This document shows positions 29,397-38,615 of a DNA stretch of 64,000 nt, piece by piece. Numbering within the stretch: position 1 is the stretch's first letter; every line of letters starts with the position of its first letter. A program made the position numbers and the translations under genes. The notes under the pieces were generated by a model. The model was not told where the DNA came from. It worked only from the letters and a program-made list of their open reading frames with translations, and did no database searches. This DNA is from Escherichia whittamii (lineage in GTDB: Bacteria; Pseudomonadota; Gammaproteobacteria; Enterobacterales; Enterobacteriaceae): positions 124,001 to 188,000 of the forward strand of contig NZ_JACSQI010000002.1 in the NCBI RefSeq assembly GCF_014836715.1. The letters run 5' to 3'.

Positions 29397-29452
29397 AGGC
29401 TGCTAACAAAATTTTGTTGTATGATTGAGATTAGCAGCCTATACTGAATCTC
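29397..29452 (+). promoter_or_regulatory. cfa distal promoter P1 within an inverted repeat
   Basis: The -35 TTGTAT (29417-29422) and -10 TATACT (29440-29445), spaced by exactly 17 bases, would start RNA near 29452, about 210 bases before cfa, matching the known long sigma-70 leader. The promoter lies inside a 10-bp inverted repeat, AGGCTGCTAA (29397-29406) and TTAGCAGCCT (29431-29440), whose loop itself begins with the palindrome ACAAAATTTTGT. Confidence 0.75.
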
Positions 29453-29552
29453 AGTTGTTAATATTACGATAAATATTATGTTTTTACGGGGACAGGAGCG
29501 TTCCCGAGTCACTATGGATGGTCATTTCGGCAAGGGTTCCTCCTTTCCTCTG

Positions 29553-29564
29553 TTCTACGTCGGA
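29553..29564 (+). promoter_or_regulatory. Small-RNA target site in the long cfa leader
   Basis: TTCTACGTCGGA, about 109 to 98 bases before the cfa AUG, is complementary, allowing a G-U pair, to the conserved 5' end of the Hfq-dependent small RNA RydC. RydC stabilises the long cfa mRNA in E. coli and Salmonella. The rydC gene is not in this window; its sequence is from memory. Confidence 0.6.
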
Positions 29565-29615
29565 TTATAGACTCGCGGTTTTCCTGCGAGATTTCTCACA
29601 AAGCCCAAAAAGCGT

Positions 29616-29629
29616 CTACGCTGTTTTAA
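29616..29629 (+). promoter_or_regulatory. cfa proximal promoter P2 (sigma-S type)
   Basis: CTACGCT at 29616-29622 resembles the extended -10 used by stationary-phase RNA polymerase (CTACACT) and would start RNA about 33 bases before cfa, as described for the stationary-phase promoter. A transcript from here lacks the RydC site. Confidence 0.6.
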
Positions 29630-29661
29630 GGTTCTGATCACCGACCAGTGATGGAGAAACT

Positions 29662-30810
29662 ATGAGTTCATCGTGTATAGAAGAAGTCAGCGTACCGGAT
29701 GACAACTGGTACCGTATCGCCAACGAATTACTTAGCCGTGCAGGCATCGCCATTAATGGCTCTGCCCCGGCAGATATTCGAGTTAAAAACCCCGATTTTT
29801 TTAAACGCGTTCTACAGGAAGGATCGTTGGGGTTAGGCGAAAGTTATATGGATGGCTGGTGGGAATGTGACCGACTGGATATGTTTTTTAGCAAAGTCTT
29901 ACGCGCTGGGCTTGAAAACCAACTCCCCCATCATTTCAAAGACACACTACGCATTGCTGGCGCGCGTCTCTTCAACCTGCAAAGTAAAAAGCGTGCCTGG
30001 ATAGTCGGTAAAGAGCATTACGACCTTGGTAATGACCTGTTCAGCCGCATGCTGGATCCCTTCATGCAGTATTCCTGCGCTTACTGGAAAGATGCCTATG
30101 ACCTGGAATCTGCCCAACAAGCGAAGCTCAAAATGATTTGTGAAAAATTGCAGTTAAAACCGGGCATGCGGGTTCTGGATATCGGCTGCGGTTGGGGCGG
30201 ACTGGCGCATTACATGGCGTCCAGGTATGACGTAAGTGTGGTTGGTGTCACGATTTCTGCCGAACAACAGAAAATGGCCCAGGAACGCTGCGCAGGTCTG
30301 GATGTCACCATTTTGCTACAGGATTACCGTGACCTGAACGACCAGTTCGACCGTATTGTTTCAGTTGGTATGTTCGAGCACGTCGGACCGAAAAATTACG
30401 ATACCTATTTTGAGGTGGTGGATCGTAATCTGAAGCCAGAAGGGATTTTTCTGCTACATACTATTGGCTCGAAAAAAACCGATCTGAATGTTGACCCGTG
30501 GATTAACAAATATATTTTCCCGAATGGTTGCCTGCCCTCTGTACGCCAGATTGCGCAATCCAGTGAACCACACTTTGTGATGGAAGACTGGCATAACTTT
30601 GGCGCTGACTATGACACTACATTGATGGCCTGGTATGAGCGATTCCTCGCCGCCTGGCCGGAAATTGCCGATAACTACAGTGAACGCTTTAAACGGATGT
30701 TTACGTATTATCTGAATGCTTGCGCTGGTGCCTTCCGCGCCCGTGACATCCAGCTCTGGCAGGTGGTGTTCTCACGTGGAGTCGAAAGCGGCCTTCGCGT
30801 GGCTCGTTAA
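29662..30810 (+). CDS. cfa: Cyclopropane-fatty-acyl-phospholipid synthase
   Basis: A 382-residue SAM-dependent enzyme, peripheral to the inner membrane, that adds a methylene bridge to unsaturated phospholipid acyl chains in stationary phase and under acid stress. The small N-terminal lipid-binding domain is followed by the methyltransferase core, with SAM motif LDIGCGWGGLAHYMA (about residues 172-186) and the bicarbonate-site region VGMFEHVGPKNYDTYF. Two promoters and a long leader allow sigma-S and small-RNA control. A hairpin follows the stop. Confidence 0.97.
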   Translation: MSSSCIEEVSVPDDNWYRIANELLSRAGIAINGSAPADIRVKNPDFFKRVLQEGSLGLGESYMDGWWECDRLDMFFSKVLRAGLENQLPHHFKDTLRIAGARLFNLQSKKRAWIVGKEHYDLGNDLFSRMLDPFMQYSCAYWKDAYDLESAQQAKLKMICEKLQLKPGMRVLDIGCGWGGLAHYMASRYDVSVVGVTISAEQQKMAQERCAGLDVTILLQDYRDLNDQFDRIVSVGMFEHVGPKNYDTYFEVVDRNLKPEGIFLLHTIGSKKTDLNVDPWINKYIFPNGCLPSVRQIAQSSEPHFVMEDWHNFGADYDTTLMAWYERFLAAWPEIADNYSERFKRMFTYYLNACAGAFRARDIQLWQVVFSRGVESGLRVAR

Positions 30811-30820
30811 GTGTTATTTC

Positions 30821-30850
30821 ATCGCCCCCATTTCGGGGGCGATGTCATTT
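30821..30850 (+). terminator. cfa terminator hairpin
   Basis: A perfect 9-bp GC-rich stem (30821-30829 with 30835-30843) lies 10 bases after the cfa stop. The T tract is poor. It sits between convergent cfa and ribE and directly downstream of the ribE end. Confidence 0.7.
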
Positions 30851-30877
30851 CAAATCAGGCTTCAGTATCGGGCTGAT

Positions 30878-31495
30878 TTATTTCTTTTCCCGCGCCGCCA
30901 ACACACGTTCTACCGTATCTACCACTGCCTGAGTTTGCGGATCGATTTCGATATTGACGCGTGCGCCGAGTTTTTTCTTACCGAGAGTGGTACGTTCCAG
31001 CGTTTCTGGAATTAAATGCACACAAAAACGGGTCGCTGTCACTTCACCAACCGTCAGGCTGATGCCATCAATACCAATAAACCCTTTATACAGGATATAT
31101 TTCATTAACTGCTCATCCTGTACTTTGAACCAGATCTGGTGGTTATTTTCTGATGTTATTATTTTCGATACTTCTGCGGTGGTCATAATATGACCTGACA
31201 TTAAATGTCCGCCGATTTCATCGCTGAATTTAGCAGCGCGTTCTACGTTTACCCAATCCCCAACGTTTAAATCGCCAAGGTTAGTTATACGTAACGTTTC
31301 TTTCATCAGATCAAAACTGATACGGTTGCCGTTAATTTCCGTTACAGTCAGGCAGCAACCGTTATGCGCGACTGAAGCACCTGTCTCCAGACCATCCAAC
31401 ATGTAATCAGGTAATTCCACTACATGGGTTCGAAAATTTGCTTTCTCGTCAATCGACACTAACTTCGCAGTGCCCTGCACTATCCCCGTAAACAT
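30878..31495 (-). CDS. ribE: Riboflavin synthase, shortened C-terminus
   Basis: Trimeric enzyme (also called RibC) that dismutates two 6,7-dimethyl-8-ribityllumazines to riboflavin. Two tandem lumazine-binding barrels are seen: MFTGIVQG at residue 1 and HIMTTAEV near residue 101, each with its own substrate loop. The protein has 205 residues and ends VLAAREKK, whereas E. coli K-12 has about 213. Codons for NQPDTEA-stop, the likely old tail, follow at once in another frame (30855-30878), so a one-base deletion has trimmed it. The catalytic domains are intact. It is divergent from mdtK. Confidence 0.96.
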   Translation of the reverse strand: MFTGIVQGTAKLVSIDEKANFRTHVVELPDYMLDGLETGASVAHNGCCLTVTEINGNRISFDLMKETLRITNLGDLNVGDWVNVERAAKFSDEIGGHLMSGHIMTTAEVSKIITSENNHQIWFKVQDEQLMKYILYKGFIGIDGISLTVGEVTATRFCVHLIPETLERTTLGKKKLGARVNIEIDPQTQAVVDTVERVLAAREKK

Positions 31496-31629
31496 ACTTA
31501 CAACTCCTGAAATCAGTTAGGACATTCTGTTCAGCACAATAGCAGGTGGGAAACGTCCTTACCAGTAAAGGGGATTGAGTGGTTATTTTTTCACTGGAGA
31601 ATTAATAAATCCTCGCTACAATAGACTGA

Positions 31630-33084
<1,455 letters not shown>

Positions 33085-33090
33085 AAAATG

Positions 33091-33123
33091 AGGCGCAATC
33101 CGCAAAGATTGCGCCTTAATTTT
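33091..33123. terminator. Bidirectional terminator between mdtK and ydhQ
   Basis: A perfect 10-bp stem (33091-33100 with 33107-33116) with 6-nt loop is flanked by AAAAAA on the left and TAATTTTA on the right, so it can stop both convergent transcripts. Its right end overlaps the ydhQ stop codon. Confidence 0.88.
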
Positions 33124-34378
33124 AGGCTGACTGGAGCGTTGCGCCAATACCATCTTCGTCCGGTTGCAATTTAAGTGCGCTGCAAACAGGCTGCCGACTG
33201 GCATCCGTTATCTCAACATGAATATCACCGCTGACTTCCCCTTTCACGCTGATGAATTCCGGAGAAATTTCTTTCGCACTGGTTTGCAGGCAAATCGTGC
33301 CTTCCCCACGCAGACATTTCACCTTCAACTGCACATGGGTTGCGGTTGACGTTATCAGCCACACTTTTCCACCATCGAGATTCAGGTTGCCAACATAGAA
33401 AGTGACATTGTCACCTTTAACCGTACTGCCATCGAGGATCAGCACGCCTTCCTGCTGGACCGTTATCGTTGATTGTTTCAGATCAGCACCATAGCCAACT
33501 ATCATAGAAGCGCCGACCTGTAAGGCAACGCTCCCCGTCAATTCAACCGGAGCACAGTCTTCTTCTACGACGAATTTTTCATCCGCACTGGTGGGAGACA
33601 TCACAATCACTGTCCCACTTTGTACCACTGCGTTTTCCAGCGTACCCGCATGCACTTCAGCCCGACCACCGGTTTTAACTGTCAGGTTTTTAGTCTTACC
33701 AGAACTGTAGAGCTGCAGACCATCTGTCCCCAGGCGATAAACGGCGCCATTCTCAACGATGGTATGAATATCTTCACCGCCGAGATTATTCATGGTGCCG
33801 CCCGCAAGCAGCGTTTCACTGGCTTTACCTGCCAGCATAAAAACGCCGCCGTGGTTTATCTCACCATTGATGGCTTCTCCACCAGGGTAAACCAACAGTT
33901 CACCACCTTCATCAACAACAACTGCTGATACTGTTCCGTTGACCAACAAGCCACCATCCTGATCCAGAATGATTTTTTCCGCGCGATGGCCCTCCAGTAC
34001 CCGCAGATTACCGCCATTCTCCAGCAATAAACCGCAGGCATAGCCCTGATCAACGCTAAATTCACCTTCGGGATGGCGGCCATTAACAGTAGCGAGCGTT
34101 GAGAGACTAATCGCTCCGCCGTCTGACTGAACAATGTCAGTGGCTATTGCGCCGTCACCGACGGATAACGTGCCATTGTTGCTGTACTGTGTACATTTGG
34201 CGATGCCACCAGTTTCAACTTTCAGCCAGCCAGCACCTGTGACCACGGTATTTTCTGCTCTTCCGCCAGCCTCAACAATCAACTCGCCATCAGTAAGTTG
34301 AGTCGCGCCAATAACGTCGCCAGCATGAACAATTTGCACTTTCCCGTCGCTCATCAAGTTTTTTGCTTCAGATCCCAT
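33122..34378 (-). CDS. ydhQ: AIDA-repeat, autotransporter-passenger-like protein YdhQ
   Basis: A 418-residue protein almost wholly made of glycine- and valine-rich repeats of about 19 residues (pattern like GG-x-AENTVV-x-GAGWLKVE, and again in GGELLVYPGGEAINGEI), the passenger repeats of AIDA-I-type autotransporters, which form a beta-helix. It has no recognisable signal peptide (it starts MGSEAKNLMSDGK) and no C-terminal beta-barrel, so it cannot export itself. In E. coli its function is unknown. It is convergent with mdtK and divergent from the valine tRNAs. Confidence 0.88.
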   Translation of the reverse strand: MGSEAKNLMSDGKVQIVHAGDVIGATQLTDGELIVEAGGRAENTVVTGAGWLKVETGGIAKCTQYSNNGTLSVGDGAIATDIVQSDGGAISLSTLATVNGRHPEGEFSVDQGYACGLLLENGGNLRVLEGHRAEKIILDQDGGLLVNGTVSAVVVDEGGELLVYPGGEAINGEINHGGVFMLAGKASETLLAGGTMNNLGGEDIHTIVENGAVYRLGTDGLQLYSSGKTKNLTVKTGGRAEVHAGTLENAVVQSGTVIVMSPTSADEKFVVEEDCAPVELTGSVALQVGASMIVGYGADLKQSTITVQQEGVLILDGSTVKGDNVTFYVGNLNLDGGKVWLITSTATHVQLKVKCLRGEGTICLQTSAKEISPEFISVKGEVSGDIHVEITDASRQPVCSALKLQPDEDGIGATLQSA

Positions 34379-34632
34379 GACTTATTCCTTTACTGCATCT
34401 GTGTGCCTTTATTGATACCTAAGTGTAAAGGCTACGAAGGATTTATCCACGATAGAATTGATGTGGTGGCAACGTGCTCTGTTTTACATTGTGGGTCGAG
34501 GAATAATTGGCTGTATCAGCTCTAAATATGATCTATGGCTAAAAATCGCCCTTGCAAATCAACAAAATATAGACAATTTGCTTAAAAGCTCTGCAAACGA
34601 TAGAAATAGCGCAGAAAATTGCGATTTGCCTC
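34379..34632. other. Gap between ydhQ and the valine tRNA promoter
   Basis: About 250 AT-rich bases that carry the ydhQ promoter region. I see no gene, hairpin or repeat that I would defend. Confidence 0.4.
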
Positions 34633-34668
34633 TTGCCACCTTCACTCTCTGCCGCTAATATTCGTCCC
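34633..34668 (+). promoter_or_regulatory. Promoter of the valV-valW tRNA operon
   Basis: TTGCCA (34633-34638) and TAATAT (34656-34661) with an exact 17-base spacing, followed by the GC-rich discriminator CGTCCCCG, as is typical of stable-RNA promoters under stringent control. Confidence 0.82.
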
Positions 34669-34687
34669 CGTTGTCACCTACAACGTT

Positions 34688-34764
34688 GCGTTCATAGCTC
34701 AGTTGGTTAGAGCACCACCTTGACATGGTGGGGGTCGTTGGTTCGAGTCCAATTGAACGCACCA
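34688..34764 (+). tRNA. valV: tRNA-Val (GAC)
   Basis: A 77-nt cloverleaf with encoded CCA. The acceptor stem pairs GCGTTCA with TGAACGC, the D-arm is AGCTCAGTTGGTTAGAGC, the anticodon loop reads TTGACAT with anticodon GAC, and the T-arm has GGTTCGAGTCC. First of a tandem pair transcribed together. Confidence 0.98.
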
Positions 34765-34768
34765 TCCT

Positions 34769-34845
34769 GCGTCCGTAGCTCAGTTGGTTAGAGCACCACC
34801 TTGACATGGTGGGGGTCGGTGGTTCGAGTCCACTCGGACGCACCA
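34769..34845 (+). tRNA. valW: tRNA-Val (GAC)
   Basis: A second 77-nt valine tRNA with anticodon GAC, 4 bases after valV. It differs in the acceptor stem (GCGTCCG with CGGACGC) and in the T-stem, so it is an independent copy and not a sequencing duplication. Ends in encoded ACCA. Confidence 0.98.
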
Positions 34846-34880
34846 GATTTTCTTAATCTGGTCTTCTCTCTCCTTTTTCT
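34843..34880 (+). terminator. Terminator of the valine tRNA operon
   Basis: CCAGATT (34843-34849) pairs with AATCTGG (34855-34861) around a 5-nt loop, followed by a pyrimidine-rich tract with TTTTT. The stem starts in the CCA end of valW. Confidence 0.7.
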
Positions 34881-34957
34881 TCCCTGTTTCTTCTCTGTAT
34901 CCAATACGTTAAAAGATTTACACTATCTTCGTATGAATTATCAGAAGGAGAATAGCT

Positions 34958-35263
34958 ATGGCAACTTTATTACAACTTCATTTTGCTTTTAATGGCCCCT
35001 TTGGCGACAAAATGGCTGAACAACTTAAACCGCTTGCCGAGTCGATTAATCAGGAACCCGGTTTTCTGTGGAAAGTGTGGACAGAAAGTGAAAAGAACCG
35101 CGAAGCCGGTGGCATCTATCTCTTTACTGATGAAAAAAGCGCCCTGGCCTATCTGGATAAACATACTGCCCGCCTGAAAAATCTCGGTGTCGAAGAAGTT
35201 ATTGCCAAAGTTTTCGATGTCAATGAGCCACTGAGTCAAATCAATCAGGCAAAACTCGCCTGA
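34958..35263 (+). CDS. ydhR: YdhR family putative monooxygenase
   Basis: A 101-residue cytosolic protein with the dimeric ferredoxin-like fold of ActVA-Orf6/YdhR monooxygenases. The N-terminal strand is [11 protein letters not shown] and the conserved [19 protein letters not shown] follows. No cofactor site is obvious, and no substrate is known. It has an AGAAGGAG site, and is followed by a good terminator, so it is a separate unit from ydhS. Confidence 0.93.
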   Translation: MATLLQLHFAFNGPFGDKMAEQLKPLAESINQEPGFLWKVWTESEKNREAGGIYLFTDEKSALAYLDKHTARLKNLGVEEVIAKVFDVNEPLSQINQAKLA

Positions 35264-35275
35264 CAAGTCTTCATG

Positions 35276-35298
35276 AAGGGCGGTTAGCGCCCTTTTCA
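35276..35298 (+). terminator. ydhR terminator
   Basis: AAGGGCG (35276-35282) pairs with CGCCCTT (35288-35294) around a 5-nt loop, followed by TTTT. It lies 12 bases after the ydhR stop. Confidence 0.8.
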
Positions 35299-35397
35299 TC
35301 CCTGTCTGAAATTTCCCAAATTCTAAAAATCTCAACCAAACTTATCTGATAACACTCAATTCGATTCGCAAGAAAGAATGCATACAGGTAAGTAACA

Positions 35398-37002
35398 ATG
35401 AAAAAAATTGCCATTGTGGGTGCCGGGCCAACAGGGATCTACACTTTCTTCTCGCTTTTGCAGCAACAAACGCCACTTTCCATTTCTCTCTTCGAGCAAG
35501 CCAACGAGGCTGGTGTCGGTATGCCGTACAGTGGTGAAGAAAACTCTAAAATGATGCTGGCAAATATTGCCAGCATTGAAATACCGCCGATTTATTGTAC
35601 TTATCTGGAATGGTTGCAAAAGCAAGAGGCCAGCCATCTGCAACGTTATGGCGTTAAAAAGGAAAGCTTGCACGATCGCCAGTTTTTACCGAGGGTCCTG
35701 TTAGGAGAATATTTCCGTGATTGCTTTTTACGGTTGGTAGCGCAAGCACGGCAGCAGCAATTTGAAATCAACGTTCATGAATCTTGCCAGGTGACTGATC
35801 TGCAAGTCACAGACTCTGGCGTGCTTATCTTCACAGATCGGGATTTGCCAGTTGAGACGTTTGATTTAGCCGTGATAGCCACCGGTCATGTCTGGCCCGA
35901 CGAAGAAGAGGCAAGCCGAACCTATTTCCCCAGCCCATGGTCAGGGTTAATGGAAGCGAAAATTGAAGCCTGTAGCGTAGGCATTATGGGAACATCTTTG
36001 AGCGGGCTGGATGCCGCAATGGCGGTTGCTATCCAGCATGGATCTTTTATTGAAAAAGATAATCAACGCATTCTGTTTCAGCGCGATAGCGACAGTGAAA
36101 AACTCAGTATTACATTGATGTCACGCACCGGCATTTTGCCAGAAGCCGATTTCTATTGCCCTATTCCCTACGAACCTTTATGCATTGTCACTGAACAGGC
36201 CCTGAACGCGGAAATTGAAAAAGGTCCACAGGGCCTTCTGGATCGGGTATTTAAACTTATAGTGCGAGAGATTACTTCGGCTGATCCTGACTGGAGCCGA
36301 CATATTGCGATAGAGCGCCTGAATGTCGATACCTTCGCTCAAGCCTGGTTTGCCGACCGCAAACAGCATGACCCATTTACCTGGGCAGAAAAAAACTTAG
36401 CAGAGGTCGAGCGCAATAAACGTGAAAAACATACCGTTCCCTGGCGCTATGTCATTCTTCGCCTGCATGAAGCCGTACAGGAAATTGTTCCGCATCTGAA
36501 TGAGCACGACCATAAACGGTTCAGTAAAGGCCTTGCCAGAGTATTTATCGACAATTATGCAGCTATCCCTTCTGAATCTATAAAGCGATTACTGGCTTTG
36601 CGCGAGGCGGGAATTATTCATATTCTCGCCCTCGGTGAGGACTACGATATGGAAATTGACAAAACGCGCACAATCCTGAAAACAGCAGACAACAGCGACT
36701 CGTTTGACGTTTTTATTGATGCTCGTGGGCAGCGCCCGCTCAAAGTGAAAGACATTCCTTTCCCAGGACTACGTGTTCAGCTACAGAAAACAGGCGATGA
36801 AATCCCTGATGTCGGTGAAGATTATACGCTACAGCAACCGGAAGAAGTTCGTGGTCGCGTGGCGTTCGGCGCGTTGCCCTGGCTAATGCACGACCGGCCT
36901 TTCGTTCAGGGGCTTACGGCTTGTGCTGAAATTGGCGAGGCTATGGCGCAGGCCGCCGTGAAGCCAGCATCCCGTGCACGTCGGCACCTGTCGTTTGATT
37001 AA
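35398..37002 (+). CDS. ydhS: FAD/NAD(P)-binding protein YdhS
   Basis: A 534-residue flavoprotein-like protein. The N-terminal dinucleotide fold is AIVGAGPTGIYTFFSLL with the conserved acidic residue in FEQANEAGVGMPYSG, and a second nucleotide motif is near residue 195 (VGIMGTSLSGLDAAMAV). It belongs to the HI0933/NAD_binding_9 group with no assigned reaction. It looks unusually divergent from K-12 as I recall it, especially around residues 115-145 and 255-330, more than its neighbours. It is convergent with ydhT, with 11 bases between the stops. Confidence 0.9.
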   Translation: MKKIAIVGAGPTGIYTFFSLLQQQTPLSISLFEQANEAGVGMPYSGEENSKMMLANIASIEIPPIYCTYLEWLQKQEASHLQRYGVKKESLHDRQFLPRVLLGEYFRDCFLRLVAQARQQQFEINVHESCQVTDLQVTDSGVLIFTDRDLPVETFDLAVIATGHVWPDEEEASRTYFPSPWSGLMEAKIEACSVGIMGTSLSGLDAAMAVAIQHGSFIEKDNQRILFQRDSDSEKLSITLMSRTGILPEADFYCPIPYEPLCIVTEQALNAEIEKGPQGLLDRVFKLIVREITSADPDWSRHIAIERLNVDTFAQAWFADRKQHDPFTWAEKNLAEVERNKREKHTVPWRYVILRLHEAVQEIVPHLNEHDHKRFSKGLARVFIDNYAAIPSESIKRLLALREAGIIHILALGEDYDMEIDKTRTILKTADNSDSFDVFIDARGQRPLKVKDIPFPGLRVQLQKTGDEIPDVGEDYTLQQPEEVRGRVAFGALPWLMHDRPFVQGLTACAEIGEAMAQAAVKPASRARRHLSFD

Positions 37003-37013
37003 GGGTAACGGTG

Positions 37014-37826
37014 TCAGCATTCCACAAATTGATGCTGCTCATTCAGACGATAGCGAACTCCGGCGCGAATATTATTTTCACCTTCAACGGCTACGGCAAA
37101 GCGCACTCTTTCGCCGTCATGATACGCCAGCGCGGCGCTGCCCCCTGGCCCGAGAATAATTGAATCCACTACGCCCGTACTCACTACCGTTGAATTTTCA
37201 CCGCTAGCGATGATATGAACGTTATCGCCACTATTGGCAATTTTGGCGTTTGCGCCAAAGCTGGCGATTTGCACCAGATCGCCATTACTGGCGACATGAC
37301 ACCGTTCACCCAATGTACAAACGCGTACTCGCATTCCGGTATTCGCTATACGACTACTGTCTCCGGCGCTGCTTATCCGCGAGGAATTACCAGTTACAGC
37401 AACACGAGCACGTTCACCTGAACTACCGATATGGCTGTTAAAACCGACACTGCCAATCCGCACGCTATACCCCATGCTGGCAATTTGCGCAGCATACCCC
37501 ACGGTGGCGATTCTGGCGTTATCCTCACAACTGCCGACACGTGCATGATCGTCGCCCCGTGCAATCTGACTGCAAAATGGCATCTCTACGGGGTCTTTGG
37601 CCAGTTTTTGCATTGAGGAAACTTCCTGACGAGCGAAATTTTCGTCTGCCAGCCATTTTTTCCAGGCATACTCAACCAGACTTTCCGCCCAGTCAGTAAA
37701 TCCTTCGCCAATCAGGGCGTGGTGAATATCAGCATAAATTCCACCTTGCGGAAAACGGCGCAGAAACCAGCGATACATAACCGCGCCTACACGCCACTCG
37801 CGCAGATCAGCTCGTGTAATGATCAT
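37014..37826 (-). CDS. ydhT: YdhT, nonapeptide-repeat protein ending the AOR operon
   Basis: A 270-residue protein of unknown function. Residues 1-90 are a non-repeated, tryptophan- and arginine-containing head. Residues about 92-226 consist of 15 consecutive 9-residue repeats of the form G-x-x-x-x-[I/V]-x-x-x, with Ile or Val at 97, 106, 115 and every ninth residue to 223, and Gly at 110, 119, 128 and so on to 218. This regularity implies a beta-solenoid. The tail (227-270) is not repeated. It is the last gene of the ydhY-V-W-X-U-T operon, 3 bases after ydhU. No catalytic motif is seen, so a scaffold, assembly or docking role is an inference. Confidence 0.88.
   Translation of the reverse strand: MIITRADLREWRVGAVMYRWFLRRFPQGGIYADIHHALIGEGFTDWAESLVEYAWKKWLADENFARQEVSSMQKLAKDPVEMPFCSQIARGDDHARVGSCEDNARIATVGYAAQIASMGYSVRIGSVGFNSHIGSSGERARVAVTGNSSRISSAGDSSRIANTGMRVRVCTLGERCHVASNGDLVQIASFGANAKIANSGDNVHIIASGENSTVVSTGVVDSIILGPGGSAALAYHDGERVRFAVAVEGENNIRAGVRYRLNEQHQFVEC
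37149..37553 (-). repeat. 15 tandem 27-bp codon repeats encoding YdhT solenoid
   Basis: In-frame 27-bp periodicity on the minus strand, encoding the 9-residue repeats of YdhT. The DNA copies are diverged at synonymous sites while the protein pattern is strictly kept, which points to purifying selection on the fold and not to recent duplication. Confidence 0.85.
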
Positions 37827-37829
37827 TCG

Positions 37830-38615
37830 TTAATGCCGGTGATAGCCATCGACCATACATTTAAAGGTTTCGTGCGGAGTACGCCCCGTGGTGCAAAGAT
37901 AGAGATGGCCGAAGATAAAAAAGAGGCTTATAACTGCCAGAGCAAAATGGGCCTGTAATAACCAGTATCTTACGCCAGGGAACACGTCCCCCACGGCTTG
38001 CGGGTAAAGGCATAGCAGCCCCGTCAACAGTAACAGCGGCAGCAATCCATACATCACACCAACATAGGCAGCCTGCTGTAACGGATTGAATTTAGACTGT
38101 GTTGTTGCAGGAAATGGATGATCTTCCCCTTGCATAATTCCAAGCAGATAAAATCGCGTTTGTTTAGCCGCTCGCCCCAGCCAGCCCTGGCGACGGATAA
38201 TGTAGTGATGACCATTACCCCCAACGGCATTAATTAGAACAAAGCCAAGCCAGCAAGCCAGTAACAGGAATCCACAAACTTCATGTACGGCAACCAGACT
38301 CTTGACTGCAGCAACGCCCACTAGCGCAAAGTGATTGATTAGCCCACTTGCCAGCAATAAGACAAAGAGTAACGCATTCGACCAGTGCCATAATCTCACC
38401 GCCTTGCTGTAGAGATAAACCTTCTCGCCATGACCGGTGGAGGATTTCTTTATGCCACGAGCGCGAAGCAAGGCGTGAAGCCCCAACACTAACCACATCC
38501 CGACCAGCAGCAGCCCGGCAATGACCAACCACACTGGCCAAAATTCGGGAGAAAACTGCGGTACATAGTTCGCCAACTGGTTATGAAATTGTTCAGCATT
38601 TTGCGACGGGTTCAT
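37830..38615 (-). CDS. ydhU: Membrane cytochrome b subunit YdhU
   Basis: A 261-residue integral inner-membrane protein of the PhsC/FdnI/HydC cytochrome b family. After a soluble N-terminal part there are about five hydrophobic helices; candidate heme-ligating histidines are in RLWHWSNALLF and in NHFALVGVAAV/VHEVCGF. It likely passes electrons between the quinone pool and the iron-sulfur subunit YdhX. The start overlaps the ydhX stop by 4 bases (ATGA), showing translational coupling. Confidence 0.92.
   Translation of the reverse strand: MNPSQNAEQFHNQLANYVPQFSPEFWPVWLVIAGLLLVGMWLVLGLHALLRARGIKKSSTGHGEKVYLYSKAVRLWHWSNALLFVLLLASGLINHFALVGVAAVKSLVAVHEVCGFLLLACWLGFVLINAVGGNGHHYIIRRQGWLGRAAKQTRFYLLGIMQGEDHPFPATTQSKFNPLQQAAYVGVMYGLLPLLLLTGLLCLYPQAVGDVFPGVRYWLLQAHFALAVISLFFIFGHLYLCTTGRTPHETFKCMVDGYHRH

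Noticed and set aside
34688..34845. Near-identical tandem 77-bp units as a possible attachment-site duplication
   Set aside because: Both are complete, distinct tRNA-Val genes with different acceptor stems; there is no integrase or foreign DNA nearby.
37149..37553. YdhT repeats as a CRISPR-like array
   Set aside because: The 27-bp period is in frame, diverged at the DNA level and encodes a continuous protein; there are no spacers or cas genes.
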